64,000 nt of DNA from Barnesiella sp. WM24 (GCF_004570975.1 NZ_SPPC01000005.1:124001-188000), one strand, 5' to 3'. Counted from the stretch's first letter, positions 45,871 through 55,504 are shown. Notes: a model not told the origin generated them from the sequence alone. A program made the numbers and translations.

Positions 45871-46845
45871 TCACACTATAGCTTCAAGCAGCGAAGCAAT
45901 GTCCATATAACGCACTCCGCCAAATTCAAATGCATCATCAGTCACTACAATCTCATCATCGGCGCTGTCAGTCAATGCTATGGCATTTCGGGCAAGAGCC
46001 TTGACAACCATGTTGTAACGGACACCCGCACCTCTTACCGCCATCTCCCTCACAGGCGTCATCGATATTCCAAACAAGCCGGTAGAGGCATCAAACCTGA
46101 CTCCTTCGCGCTCAAAGTAAGACGCAAGAGCCCCATTCAGTGCAAGATCCTCAGGCGTCCCGGTCGTGACTCCCCTTGACTTGTCGACAAGCCATATTTT
46201 GTCGGCGGTCAGCAACGCAAGTTCAAGATCATGGGTCGACATGAACACAGTCTTTCCCTGACTGCGTGCAAGCGAGAGCAAGAGTTGCATAAGTTCCACT
46301 TTACTGGGAAAATCAAGAAACGCGGTAGGCTCGTCAAGAAATATCACCTTAGTCTGCTGGGCGAGAGCCTTGGCAATCATCACCTTCTGCCGCTCACCGT
46401 CACTAAGCGTATCCACCATACGGTCAGACAAAGAGGAAATCCCGACAAGCGCCATAGCCTCATCCACTATCGCCTTATCCTCCAGGGAAAGCCCGCCCCA
46501 AAAACCCGTATAGGGCGAGCGTCCAAGCCCGGCGAGCTCGCGTGCCGACATGTTGCCGAGCGACACCCTGTCGGTAAGTACGACCCCGATAAGTTTTGCT
46601 AGCGCAGAATTGGAATAAGACCCGAGCGGCATGCCAAACAATTCAATATCACCCTTTACTGCCGGGATGAAGGAGGAAAGCGTCTTCAAAAGTGTCGACT
46701 TGCCTGCGCCGTTCTGTCCCAGAAGACATGTAAGCTCGCCTGCATGAAGCGACGCGTTTATTCCCGAGGTAATAATCCTGGTGTCACGTCCCGAGATGTA
46801 ACCGGTAGATAGGTTACGTAGATTTACTGTGATTTCATGTATCAT
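45871..46845 (-). CDS. btuD: ABC transporter ATPase for corrinoid uptake (BtuD-like)
   Basis: 324 residues. FecE/BtuD-type ATP-binding subunit: Walker A GQNGAGKSTLLK, signature LSDGERQKVMIAKALA, Walker B FLDEPTAFLD, and the H-loop MSTHDLEL. The ABC domain ends at about residue 250; the last 70 residues (IALTDSADDEIVVTDDAFEFGG) form an extra acidic domain not found in E. coli BtuD. It powers the permease encoded directly upstream. Cobalamin specificity is inferred from the operon and riboswitch; iron-chelate ATPases look alike. Confidence 0.9.
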   Translation of the reverse strand: MIHEITVNLRNLSTGYISGRDTRIITSGINASLHAGELTCLLGQNGAGKSTLLKTLSSFIPAVKGDIELFGMPLGSYSNSALAKLIGVVLTDRVSLGNMSARELAGLGRSPYTGFWGGLSLEDKAIVDEAMALVGISSLSDRMVDTLSDGERQKVMIAKALAQQTKVIFLDEPTAFLDFPSKVELMQLLLSLARSQGKTVFMSTHDLELALLTADKIWLVDKSRGVTTGTPEDLALNGALASYFEREGVRFDASTGLFGISMTPVREMAVRGAGVRYNMVVKALARNAIALTDSADDEIVVTDDAFEFGGVRYMDIASLLEAIV

Positions 46846-46853
46846 AAGCCAAT

Positions 46854-47846
46854 CTATTTACGATGACGCAACAACACCCATAACACGACAGGCGCACCAA
46901 TCAATGGCGTCACGGCATTAATCGGAATCACATTGCCCGACGGCAATATGCACAGCAACGAGCAGCCGAGAGCCACGGCTGAACCACACAACAGCGTGGC
47001 AGGCATAAGTATGCGATGATTGTCGCTGCGGAATATCATGCGCGCGATATGTGGCACGGCAAGACCGATAAACGACACCGGTCCGCAATAAGCCGTAATC
47101 ACAGCCGACAGCAATCCGGTGGCAAGCAACAGGAGATTCCTCACCCGCTTTATGTTAACCCCGAGATTACGCGCGTATCCGGCACCGAGAAGCATTACGT
47201 TAAGCGGCTTTATCAGCAAGAGGGAGAGGAATATACCGCCGAGGGTAATCGCCGAAAACAGCGGCAGCTGATTCAGAGAGACCCCGTTAAAGCTGCTCAT
47301 GCCCCACATCACATAATTCTGCACGCCTTCAGCCGTCGACACATAGTTAAGCAGCATGATTACCGACGAGGCAAGATAACCAATCATAATACCGGTAATC
47401 AGCAGCATCAGGTCATTTTTCAACATTGTCGACAGCCCGAGAAGCAGCGCCATTATCAGAAGGCTTCCCGCAAACGCACCCAATATCACTGCCGCATAGC
47501 CCCCGACAGTAAGCGTGCCCACTACCACAGAACCGCCAAAAAGCAGCATGACAAGAGCCACGCCGAGGCTTGCTCCGGATGTTATGCCAAGTATTGACGG
47601 ACCGGCGAGCGGATTTCGGAATGAAGTCTGCAACATAAGTCCGGAGACGGCGAGCCCGGCACCCGCGAGAAGCGCAGTGACAGCCATAGGCAGGCGACTG
47701 CCCGTCACAATAAATCCCGCAGCACCGTGGGAGTCACCGCCAAGCAGTATATCCAGCACCTCACTTGCGGGAATATCTACTGAACCGATAAACAGGTTCA
47801 GCAGAAACAACACGGCAACTAATATGGAAATTATTGCAAACTTCAT
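46854..47846 (-). CDS. btuC: ABC transporter permease for corrinoid uptake (BtuC-like, FecCD family)
   Basis: 330 residues, about ten transmembrane helices. Family marks: SRLPMAVTALLAGAGLAVSG at residue 50, FRNPLAGPSILGITSGAS, and the coupling-helix and gate segment YARNLGVNIKRVRN followed by GPVSFIGLAVPHIARM. It forms the channel with two copies of the ATPase and receives cobalamin from the BtuF-like protein. Spacing to the neighbours is 8 and 4 bases. Confidence 0.92.
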   Translation of the reverse strand: MKFAIISILVAVLFLLNLFIGSVDIPASEVLDILLGGDSHGAAGFIVTGSRLPMAVTALLAGAGLAVSGLMLQTSFRNPLAGPSILGITSGASLGVALVMLLFGGSVVVGTLTVGGYAAVILGAFAGSLLIMALLLGLSTMLKNDLMLLITGIMIGYLASSVIMLLNYVSTAEGVQNYVMWGMSSFNGVSLNQLPLFSAITLGGIFLSLLLIKPLNVMLLGAGYARNLGVNIKRVRNLLLLATGLLSAVITAYCGPVSFIGLAVPHIARMIFRSDNHRILMPATLLCGSAVALGCSLLCILPSGNVIPINAVTPLIGAPVVLWVLLRHRK

Positions 47847-47850
47847 TATG

Positions 47851-48984
47851 TCACGGTTTCATTTTGGTAAAATAACGTGTGGCGTTTATATCACCGTTTC
47901 CGTCATGAAAGATAGTGATAAGGTCATTCAACAGCCATTGAGGGTGAAAAGGCACCTCTTCATAGAAATAGGTACCGGTCGTATTGCAGCCAAACACCCT
48001 ACCCTCTTTCAACGCTTTAAACTGCGGATATATTGCATTGTCGGCAGCAAGTTCGCTCAACGTCTTGTCGGTTGTCTGAGAGTAACGCACAAGCCAGATG
48101 TCGGCATCAGACGCCCTGTAGAGAACCTCTTCGCCCGCAAGCCCCACACTGCCGCTGCGGTCGTAGGACTCAAACGGGTTTTCTCCGCCGGCATCCTTTA
48201 TGAACGTACCCATCGTCGAGTTGGCCGACGGCACATACCAAACCTGCCCATAAAGACGGTCGATTATCACATTTGGACGTGAAGCCGCGGCAACTGACCG
48301 CTTGAGTGCATTATACTCCGATTCAGTAGCCTCAAACATCTTCTGAGCCTCATCCTCTTTTCCAAAGAGCATCCCGTAAAACCTCATCCATTCAGCTCGC
48401 GCGAGAGGCGTGGTCTCCATATAGTCGGCACACTCTATGATGGGGATTCCGAGCTGCCCTACCTTTCCGTAGGTGCCGGAGTTCTCAAAAGGCGACAGCA
48501 TTATGCCGTCGGGCGACATATTGATTATGCGCTCTATGTCAGGGGAGGTTCCTATTCCGCAATCAACCACCTCGCCCGACGCGATACGTTCAGAAAGGTC
48601 ACGCTGATGTATATAACGGGCATCACAAACCCCCTTTATGGCATCAATCGCACCTAACTCACTTACAAGACTGTTATGGACCGACGAATATATGAGAGCC
48701 CTTTTCATCGGAGTCCTGACCAAAGTCCCTTCAGGCAAGGAGGACGGAAGTTCCACACTGTCAGGGACAAGGAGATACGTATGCAATACGCGCGTCGTGT
48801 CCCAGGGATTACGGACCGAGGCGACTGTAAACCCGTCATGTCTGACAAGACTGATATTACGGGCATACTTCATCTTTATCGTATCGCCCTCTTCCGCGAT
48901 AATATGAGCATTGCCGCCCTTGCACGAAGCAAGGAGCGGCAACACTGCTACCAAAAGTAACCTGATCAAAGGCTGTATTTTCAT
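47851..48984 (-). CDS. btuF: Corrinoid-binding lipoprotein of the ABC transporter (BtuF-like)
   Basis: 377 residues. Lipoprotein signal with lipobox LLASC (Cys21) and no acidic export tag after it, so it is probably held in the periplasm. Two alpha/beta lobes joined by a rigid helix, class III substrate-binding fold; blocks include RALIYSSVHNSLVSELGAI, SPDIERIINMSPDGIMLSP and VWYVPSANSTMGTFIKDAGG. It delivers cobalamin to the BtuC-type permease. Without the operon context it could be taken for a siderophore-binding protein. Confidence 0.9.
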   Translation of the reverse strand: MKIQPLIRLLLVAVLPLLASCKGGNAHIIAEEGDTIKMKYARNISLVRHDGFTVASVRNPWDTTRVLHTYLLVPDSVELPSSLPEGTLVRTPMKRALIYSSVHNSLVSELGAIDAIKGVCDARYIHQRDLSERIASGEVVDCGIGTSPDIERIINMSPDGIMLSPFENSGTYGKVGQLGIPIIECADYMETTPLARAEWMRFYGMLFGKEDEAQKMFEATESEYNALKRSVAAASRPNVIIDRLYGQVWYVPSANSTMGTFIKDAGGENPFESYDRSGSVGLAGEEVLYRASDADIWLVRYSQTTDKTLSELAADNAIYPQFKALKEGRVFGCNTTGTYFYEEVPFHPQWLLNDLITIFHDGNGDINATRYFTKMKP

Positions 48985-48993
48985 GTCGTTTTT

Positions 48994-50142
48994 TTAATTA
49001 AAGAAAACTGCGGCACGCGGGTTCTGTCCACCGCAATCAAATTTGCCGACAAAGCTTCCATCGCTCTTGAATCGGTACATAGTGCCGTTGGAAGCGCTGT
49101 AATTGGTAACTCCGACATAAATGTCACCGGTATATTCGCTTACAGTCATCATATATACGCTTGCAGTGGCAAGCTCTGCAGGCGCATCTTTCAAGAAAGT
49201 GGTGTTGTTCAGCTTGCCGCTCTTGATGTCATAGGTGCTGAATGTATTGGTAGTGACGTAGGGACGCACAGAGTAGTCGGTACGTGAGTCAACGAGATAA
49301 AGCATGTCATTGCCGGCAGCCAGATTGGTCGCATAGCCGATTTCACTCACCTTGTTGCCTGCGGCGGGGTCAATCATCTGAAGCACGTAGCTTTCACGAC
49401 CATAGTTCCAGGAGATAAGGAACAATTTGTCATCCTCCTCAACAAGCACATTAGGATTCTGCTCGACTTCAAGGGTCTCCTTTTTCTTGAAAGTATCGAG
49501 GTCTATGACAAATACGTCTTTGAAATAGTTGTACTTATTTTTTCCTGTTTCCGGATCGGTGGTGCGCTCGTAGGAATTGGCGACATAAAGGCAGCCGTTC
49601 TCAATAGCGACACCTTCAAGATTTGCGCCGAGACCTTTCAATTTGTCGACAACCTCAAGAGTTTCCGCATTGATCTTAGCTACGACACCACCATAGAAAG
49701 ACGCGTAGATAAAACCGTTGTCGGCAGCGATATAGCGTACACCGCCCATGAGATCGGGGTCAGAAGAGAAGACTGTACGAGCCTGCTGAACACACGCTGT
49801 GTTAAGCTTAACCATATAATTAGAGCCATACACGGCTACATATATGTTTTTGCCATATTTAATCATGCTCTGACCGCAATCTCCGAGACTTACTTCATTC
49901 TGGTCAAAAAATATGTTTTCTACAAATTTAGGTTCGCCTTCACCGGGATTATAGAAGCTGATTGACGCATTATTGCTTGCCATCGTTCCTTCGTTAAGAA
50001 TGAACATTCTTGACTCGGGGAGCGAAATATCAGAGCCCTCGTCATTCCATTTCGGCTCGTCATCGTCACTGCTACAAGAAGTAAACACACCTCCTAATAC
50101 AACGGCAGCAGCCATTGCAAGATAAAATTTTCTCATTTTCAT
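48994..50142 (-). CDS. btuG: BtuG-like surface corrinoid-binding lipoprotein (beta-propeller)
   Basis: 382 residues. Lipobox FTSC (Cys23) followed by SSDDDEP, the acidic type of tag that sends Bacteroidetes lipoproteins to the cell surface. The mature part has seven YncE-like propeller blades (for example IYASFYGGVVAKINAETLEV, CLYVANSYERTTDPETGKN). This matches the BtuG family, which sits on the BtuB receptor and binds cobalamin very tightly in gut Bacteroidetes. The position directly behind the receptor gene supports the call. A DUF5074-type propeller of other function is the alternative. Confidence 0.87.
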   Translation of the reverse strand: MKMRKFYLAMAAAVVLGGVFTSCSSDDDEPKWNDEGSDISLPESRMFILNEGTMASNNASISFYNPGEGEPKFVENIFFDQNEVSLGDCGQSMIKYGKNIYVAVYGSNYMVKLNTACVQQARTVFSSDPDLMGGVRYIAADNGFIYASFYGGVVAKINAETLEVVDKLKGLGANLEGVAIENGCLYVANSYERTTDPETGKNKYNYFKDVFVIDLDTFKKKETLEVEQNPNVLVEEDDKLFLISWNYGRESYVLQMIDPAAGNKVSEIGYATNLAAGNDMLYLVDSRTDYSVRPYVTTNTFSTYDIKSGKLNNTTFLKDAPAELATASVYMMTVSEYTGDIYVGVTNYSASNGTMYRFKSDGSFVGKFDCGGQNPRAAVFFN

Positions 50143-50163
50143 AATAATATCACAATTATACTG

Positions 50164-52197
50164 TTAAAATTTAAATATTCCGGTAAGTCTCCATGAACGT
50201 CCGGGCATCGGATAAAACTTAATTACATCATATTGCACGTCGGCAATGTTAATCAGTTCGCCCCTAAGAGTAAGTTCACAGCGGTTCAACCGCAAGTCCT
50301 TAGAAAGGGTCAGTGTCTGTTCGGCATACCCGTCAATTTCATTTGCCTTAATATTTTCCGACATATAATAACGCATGCCGACAGCCACAACCGAATACCC
50401 GACATTGACCCACGGTGTCTCGATTATAGCCGACGCATTGCCGCTATGTTCGGGAGTATAGGGAAGCTGGGCTTTATAATTGCGCGACTCCTTGTCAGTC
50501 ACGTCGATGGCTTTCTGCCAGGTATAAGAGCCATTGAGTATCACGTTAATACCTTTAGGCAGAGAGACAGCCGTCGATACAGTGAAATCAAGCCCCGTCA
50601 CCCTCACCTTGCCGTAGTTTATCATTCGCCAGGCATAAGTCGTAGGGAACGCCACAATCTTGTCAGTGACATCATTATAATAAGCGTCGACAGTGACCGA
50701 GAAATAGTCCATCGCCGGGAAAAAGGACCGGCTCCAGGTTATCCCGAGGTCAAATTCATCGGCTTTCTCCGGACGCAGCACACGGCTTCCGAGGCGGTCG
50801 TAATACAAGTCATTGAATGTAGGCACCCTGAATGTGCTCTTATACATAGCCCTCAGATATAACATCTCGTCGGCAAGCGGCTTTACACTGACCGACAGCG
50901 AAGGCGCAAGACGCTTGACATCAGCAGGCCGGTCGCCGCTCTTCACACGCTCGGTGATATAGGTTCCGACAAGCGTGCCGTTGACGGTCAACAGAGATTG
51001 CTGCCAGCGGGCGCTCAGCGCCGTCAGTGATGTATATCGTGTAGGGTCGGGACACCCTACCATGGTGCTTTCAAGGGTATTGATAACACCGTCCTGGGCA
51101 AGCGCCACGGTCACATTATCCAAAGGACGGTACAGACCGGTCGCCGACATATAATATTCATTCTGCTTATGAAGCGCCTCGTAATGATTTCCGGTAAATT
51201 GCGGGCCTTCCTCAGTGTCTTTGTTCCAGCCGTAATTATACCTTGCCTGAGCCTGAAGCTCCCATCGCCGAGAAAAGCGTTTGCGATATTTCGCCTGGAT
51301 GAAGGCGTTTTTATCCCATAGCTGCTCGGTCGAGACCGGATTATATAACACTATCGCACCCGGCAAGCCACGCCTGGAATAGAAATAATAGCCTTTTACC
51401 TGAAGGTCACCGTCACCGGGCATGTCATAATATACATTTGCCTCGCCATGCCAGGAGTCAATCGCAGAGTTGTTTCGCCGCTCACGCGTGACATCCTTAC
51501 CGTTGACAAGCGTAAACGGATAATTGCCATCGGCACGGAGAAAAGTCCCGTCAAGCGATGTTGTGACACGCGAGCCGATTTTCTGCCACCATCTTACCGA
51601 CGGGCTGACATAGCCGAAGGAGCCGCCGCTCATTTTCACGCGAAACGAGGCATTGCGTCCCCAATCAAAATGAGGTCGCTCGGTAGTGATGCCAAGCACT
51701 GCAGCCGAGGCATAAAGACGGGCACTCTGAAGCATATCCTCCGTCTGCCCTACGGCGAGCGAGAGCATACCTACGTTATCAAGTGAAAAGCGACCTATGT
51801 CAATCTGTCCTGCCTGACAATTACTTACCGGAGCCCCGTCGTAGCTCACCGCTGTGTGAGCCGCACCCATATTACGCACTGATACAGTCTTTAATCCGCC
51901 TATGCCTCCGTAATCACGGACATTGGTTCCGGCAAAACGACGCACGGCGTCAGCCACGCTCTGCACTCCGGTCTGATTCATATCTTCGATTGACAGTGTC
52001 TGCACCGGCACTGCAGTCGCAACCTTGTTAGGCATGCGACGCGAAGTCACGGTGACTTCTTCAATCTGATGCACCTTTCCGGTGATTGAATCGGAGTCAG
52101 CCGCACTTATGTCAAAACACGACAACGCGACCGCCCCGACTACGAGGCAGCGCACACACATGTCCTGCAATATCATATTCTCTTTATGTCCTCTCAT
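50164..52197 (-). CDS. btuB: TonB-dependent outer-membrane receptor for corrinoids (BtuB-like)
   Basis: 677 residues. Signal peptide after a short basic start (the ATG at 52176 is an alternative to 52197). A TonB box-like EEVTVTSRR is followed by the plug domain (VQTLSIEDMNQTGVQSVAD, VRNMGAAHTAVSYDGAPVSN) and a 22-strand barrel ending in WRLTGIFKF. It takes up cobalamin through the outer membrane with energy from TonB. It is the first gene after the cobalamin riboswitch, which fixes the substrate class. Confidence 0.92.
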   Translation of the reverse strand: MRGHKENMILQDMCVRCLVVGAVALSCFDISAADSDSITGKVHQIEEVTVTSRRMPNKVATAVPVQTLSIEDMNQTGVQSVADAVRRFAGTNVRDYGGIGGLKTVSVRNMGAAHTAVSYDGAPVSNCQAGQIDIGRFSLDNVGMLSLAVGQTEDMLQSARLYASAAVLGITTERPHFDWGRNASFRVKMSGGSFGYVSPSVRWWQKIGSRVTTSLDGTFLRADGNYPFTLVNGKDVTRERRNNSAIDSWHGEANVYYDMPGDGDLQVKGYYFYSRRGLPGAIVLYNPVSTEQLWDKNAFIQAKYRKRFSRRWELQAQARYNYGWNKDTEEGPQFTGNHYEALHKQNEYYMSATGLYRPLDNVTVALAQDGVINTLESTMVGCPDPTRYTSLTALSARWQQSLLTVNGTLVGTYITERVKSGDRPADVKRLAPSLSVSVKPLADEMLYLRAMYKSTFRVPTFNDLYYDRLGSRVLRPEKADEFDLGITWSRSFFPAMDYFSVTVDAYYNDVTDKIVAFPTTYAWRMINYGKVRVTGLDFTVSTAVSLPKGINVILNGSYTWQKAIDVTDKESRNYKAQLPYTPEHSGNASAIIETPWVNVGYSVVAVGMRYYMSENIKANEIDGYAEQTLTLSKDLRLNRCELTLRGELINIADVQYDVIKFYPMPGRSWRLTGIFKF

Positions 52198-52225
52198 CCT
52201 CGAAAGAAAAACATTATATTATAAC

Positions 52226-52404
52226 ACGCAGGCAGGTCTTCGGACTTATTTCCGGTTTAACTCAAGCGCCTTCCCAGATCCGTATTGCCGAAATCCAGTG
52301 GCTGAAAGCCTGAGACCGTTAATGAAAATTACCGCAGCGGGACTGTCCGGGATTCTCACCCGTGTTCCCTTTTAATCACCGGCAAACTCGCCGGCAAACC
52401 AACG
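52226..52404 (-). promoter_or_regulatory. Cobalamin riboswitch
   Basis: On the minus strand the RNA shows the B12 element blocks in order: GGGAACACGGGTG, AATCCCGGACAGTCCCGC, TGCGGTAA, GCCACTGG, GGGAAGGCGC and the closing AGTCCGAAGACCTGCC. It begins at about the predicted transcript start and ends 28 bases before the receptor's ATG, so it can hide or release the start region and control all six genes when adenosyl- or other cobalamins bind. Confidence 0.96.
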
Positions 52405-52410
52405 CGACCG

Positions 52411-52441
52411 CAAAGTTACTACAATTTTTCTTCCTCGCAAA
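52411..52441 (-). promoter_or_regulatory. Promoter of the B12 operon
   Basis: Minus-strand TTTG (52441-52438), a 19-base spacer and TAACTTTG (52418-52411); transcription would start at about 52404, exactly where the riboswitch begins. Confidence 0.85.
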
Positions 52442-52514
52442 AAAATCTAACAGGCAAGCCAGGCAAATCAAAATTAGTCTTTATAAAATACTCTTAAATA
52501 CCGGAGGTTAACAT

Positions 52515-52559
52515 AATACAATAGCCGAGAAAATCACTTGTTTTCTCAGCTATTGTATT
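52515..52559. repeat. 19-bp inverted repeat after the LRR/Ig-like gene
   Basis: Arms 52515-52533 and 52541-52559 match at 18 of 19 positions with a 7-base loop. It lies 21 bases past the stop at 52580 and is a likely terminator of that gene, though no T-run follows on the minus strand. Confidence 0.7.
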
Positions 52560-52579
52560 AAATGGGTCAGGATTATGTA

Positions 52580-55504
52580 TCATTCTATCCTTACTTTTAT
52601 ATTATTGCCGTCACACACCAAAATATAATAATCGGAGACAAGATTGGCATCAGCATATATTCCTTCATAGACAAGCACACCATTAAGATTGAATATTTTA
52701 ACATAAGTGGAATCATCTGTCAGGACATCTTTAATTCCTGATAATTCCGTCACTACTACTGCACATTGAGCATATATACCAGACTTATCTGTAGCCGATA
52801 CAGTTATTACAGCCGCGCCTTTCCTCAACAATGATATAGCTCCGGAATCATCGACTGCCGCCACACTTTCATCAGATGAACTCCATGTAACAATCTTATT
52901 AGTGGCATCATCAGGAAAGACGGTTGCCGTAACCCTGATTTGCTCACCCTCTTTTCCCTCTACAGATGAAGGGCTCAATGATATTGATGAAACTAATATT
53001 TCCGGTTTAAAAACCGTGACTTCACAAGAAGCACTTACCACTGATTCATCGGTTGCAGATACCGTTATTACTGCGGTTCCTTCCTTAATGAGAGAAAGAA
53101 GTCCGGTATCATCTACCGTCACCACACTTTCATCAGATGAACTCCATGTAACAATCTTATTAGTGGCATCATCAGGAAGGACGGTTGCCGTGACCCTGAT
53201 TTGCTCACCCTCTTTGCCCTCTACAGATGAAGGACTCAATGATATTGATGAAACTAATATTTCCGGTTTAAAAACCGTGACTTCACAAGAAGCACTTACC
53301 ACTGATTCATCGGTTGCAGATACCGTTATTACTGCGGTTCCTTCCCTAATGAGAGAAAGAAGTCCGGTATCATCTACCGTCACCACACTTTCATCAGATG
53401 AACTCCATGTAACAATCTTATTAGTGGCATCATCAGGAAGGACGGTTGCCGTGACCCTGATTTGCTCACCCTCTTTTCCCTCTACAGATGAAGGACTCAA
53501 TGATATTGATGAAACTAATATTTCCGGTTTAAAAACCGTAATATTACAAGACGCCAAAAGATTCGAACCATCATTAGTCTTTGCGGTAACAATAGCTGTA
53601 CCAATTCCTAATGCCGTAACATTACCATTGTCATCAACAATTGCCACATTTTCGTTATCAGAGCTCCATGTTAAAGTTTTATCAGTAGCATCATCAGGCT
53701 TTATATCATAGGTCAACTGTACTATTTCGGAAATTTTTAAATCAACTGATTCCTGATTAATAGTCAATGATGAGACAGGGATACTATTGTCATACTCAAC
53801 AATACTCTTAAACTTATTCCATTTGTCATCCAACCAATATCTTGGATAACTACCCCTCGGAATATACAATGTCACATATTCATACATCGAGTCTGAAATT
53901 TCAAGCCTTGGCGGATATTCAGTTTCACAATATAAATTGGAAAAAAACGGGCCAAACGGCTTGAGCGAAATATCCTTAACCTTATCTGAAATCACAAAAG
54001 ACTCTAAACAACAGACATTCAAATTTATCCGCTCAGAGTCAACGCTATTCAATATTTCATGAACAAACGGCGTGTATTTAGATTTGTCAGGAATCCATGA
54101 TATATATTGTAAAGCAGACCCATCAGTTTCCTTTATTCTGTAAGGTACTTCACTATACTCACTTAAATCTAATTTGATAAGATTTTTTAATTTATTAATC
54201 GCCAATACATCTGTCTGATTAAGTTCTGCTCCGCTTATTTTCAAAGAAGTCACATTATCAAGACTATCTAACGGAAGATACATTATTAAATCTCCACTTC
54301 TTTCCAAATTAATGTTAAGTGATATTTGTTTTCCAAATATCACATGATTGAAGCAAAAACGCCCCCAGGTGGAATCTCCGTTTGGGAAAAAGCATGAAGT
54401 ATTTATTAGCCTCTGGCTACCAAATGCATAGGGGTCTATATCCGGCTTCTCATCCCCTAAAAACGTAATATTTCGCAACCAGTTATATCCATAAAATGCA
54501 CGTTCACCTATTTTTTTTACATTCTTTGGTATAATAAGATCCGTCATTAAAGATGTTCCATCCTCAAAGAATGTGGAATCCCCTATTTCTGTCAAATCAG
54601 ATGAAAATCTAACTTCTTTTAGATTCCGGCATCGCAAAAATGCCTTTTTGCCAATATATTTAGCAGCAGATAAATCAAGTGTCTCAAATTCTTTATCTAC
54701 GAAAGCGTATTTTCCGATTTCTTCTATACGATCAAGACCTACAAAATGATTTATATTATTGGATGCAAAAGCATGATCCCCAACTATTTTTATACCTTCA
54801 GGAATTTTGAAAGATAACAGTTCGCTATCTTCTTCAACAGAAGATCCATATAGAAAATTATGAGGAATAATAGTTACATTTGGACCAAATTCAATACTTT
54901 TTATCCCTTTTTGACTTGCAAATGGACTATAGCCTAAAATATTACGCCCGATGTAACCCTTGGTAATTTGATAAATATCCCAATGACTATAAGGGCTCCA
55001 TTCATCTGGATGATGCTTGTCATCATAATAACGATGGACTTCGGAATATAATGGTTCATCTCCATCTTCAATTATAAGTTCACCGACATCAAAATAACCA
55101 TTACACCTCGCGGATAACTTAACTTTTTTGATTGTAGAAGGTATTATCAGTTGCGGAATAAAATGCCTGGGCATTTCTCCTTCGCCACTAAAATTTCTTC
55201 CAAAGCTTTGCCATCCAAAACAAGAAACTTTAGAGACGACATACTTTTTCATGTTTATCATAATTGAATCAGGTATCATCACATGCAGCTCATCTTTTTC
55301 AAATAAACCATTATCGGCAAACAGCCCCATGAAAGAAGCCTCCATGGTATTCTCATCCAATTCATAAACAACATCTCCGAGAATTATCCATTCATCACGC
55401 ATAGTGTCATACAATTTAGAAAACCATACATCTCCAGATGCGTTCTCAGTCAAACAAAAAATGAACAATATGAACAATAAATATCTATTAATGCGTGCAC
55501 TCAT
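52580..55504 (-). CDS. Secreted protein with BspA-type LRRs and four Ig-like (Big_2) domains
   Basis: 974 residues. Signal peptide about 1-24. Residues about 60-560 hold LRR_5 (BspA-like) repeats such as LKEVRFSSDLTEIGDSTFF and VKKIGERAFYGYNWLRNITF. Four Big_2 domains follow (about 575-921); the last three are nearly identical 87-residue copies (VSSISLSPSSVEGKEGEQIR, then VTWSSSDESVVTVDD). The final 50 residues (VKIFNLNGVLVYEG) resemble a degenerate sorting tail. The gene is clearly richer in A+T than its neighbours and uses more Ile, Asn and Lys, a sign of transfer. Such proteins bind host or bacterial surfaces; that role is inferred. Confidence 0.88.
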   Translation of the reverse strand: MSARINRYLLFILFIFCLTENASGDVWFSKLYDTMRDEWIILGDVVYELDENTMEASFMGLFADNGLFEKDELHVMIPDSIMINMKKYVVSKVSCFGWQSFGRNFSGEGEMPRHFIPQLIIPSTIKKVKLSARCNGYFDVGELIIEDGDEPLYSEVHRYYDDKHHPDEWSPYSHWDIYQITKGYIGRNILGYSPFASQKGIKSIEFGPNVTIIPHNFLYGSSVEEDSELLSFKIPEGIKIVGDHAFASNNINHFVGLDRIEEIGKYAFVDKEFETLDLSAAKYIGKKAFLRCRNLKEVRFSSDLTEIGDSTFFEDGTSLMTDLIIPKNVKKIGERAFYGYNWLRNITFLGDEKPDIDPYAFGSQRLINTSCFFPNGDSTWGRFCFNHVIFGKQISLNINLERSGDLIMYLPLDSLDNVTSLKISGAELNQTDVLAINKLKNLIKLDLSEYSEVPYRIKETDGSALQYISWIPDKSKYTPFVHEILNSVDSERINLNVCCLESFVISDKVKDISLKPFGPFFSNLYCETEYPPRLEISDSMYEYVTLYIPRGSYPRYWLDDKWNKFKSIVEYDNSIPVSSLTINQESVDLKISEIVQLTYDIKPDDATDKTLTWSSDNENVAIVDDNGNVTALGIGTAIVTAKTNDGSNLLASCNITVFKPEILVSSISLSPSSVEGKEGEQIRVTATVLPDDATNKIVTWSSSDESVVTVDDTGLLSLIREGTAVITVSATDESVVSASCEVTVFKPEILVSSISLSPSSVEGKEGEQIRVTATVLPDDATNKIVTWSSSDESVVTVDDTGLLSLIKEGTAVITVSATDESVVSASCEVTVFKPEILVSSISLSPSSVEGKEGEQIRVTATVFPDDATNKIVTWSSSDESVAAVDDSGAISLLRKGAAVITVSATDKSGIYAQCAVVVTELSGIKDVLTDDSTYVKIFNLNGVLVYEGIYADANLVSDYYILVCDGNNIKVRIE
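52861..53540 (-). repeat. 261-bp in-frame tandem repeat coding for Big_2 domains
   Basis: About 2.6 near-identical copies with a 261-base period (the same 'ctccatgtaacaatc' word recurs at 52881, 53142 and 53403). The copies differ by only a few bases, so they are recent or kept alike by recombination. Copy number may vary between strains. Confidence 0.92.

Noticed and set aside
52861-53540. CRISPR array
   Set aside because: The 261-base repeats are in frame inside a gene and follow each other without spacers.
52902-53711. 269-codon plus-strand frame
   Set aside because: Antisense shadow of the repeated Big_2 domains; it is long only because the repeat keeps the opposite frame open.
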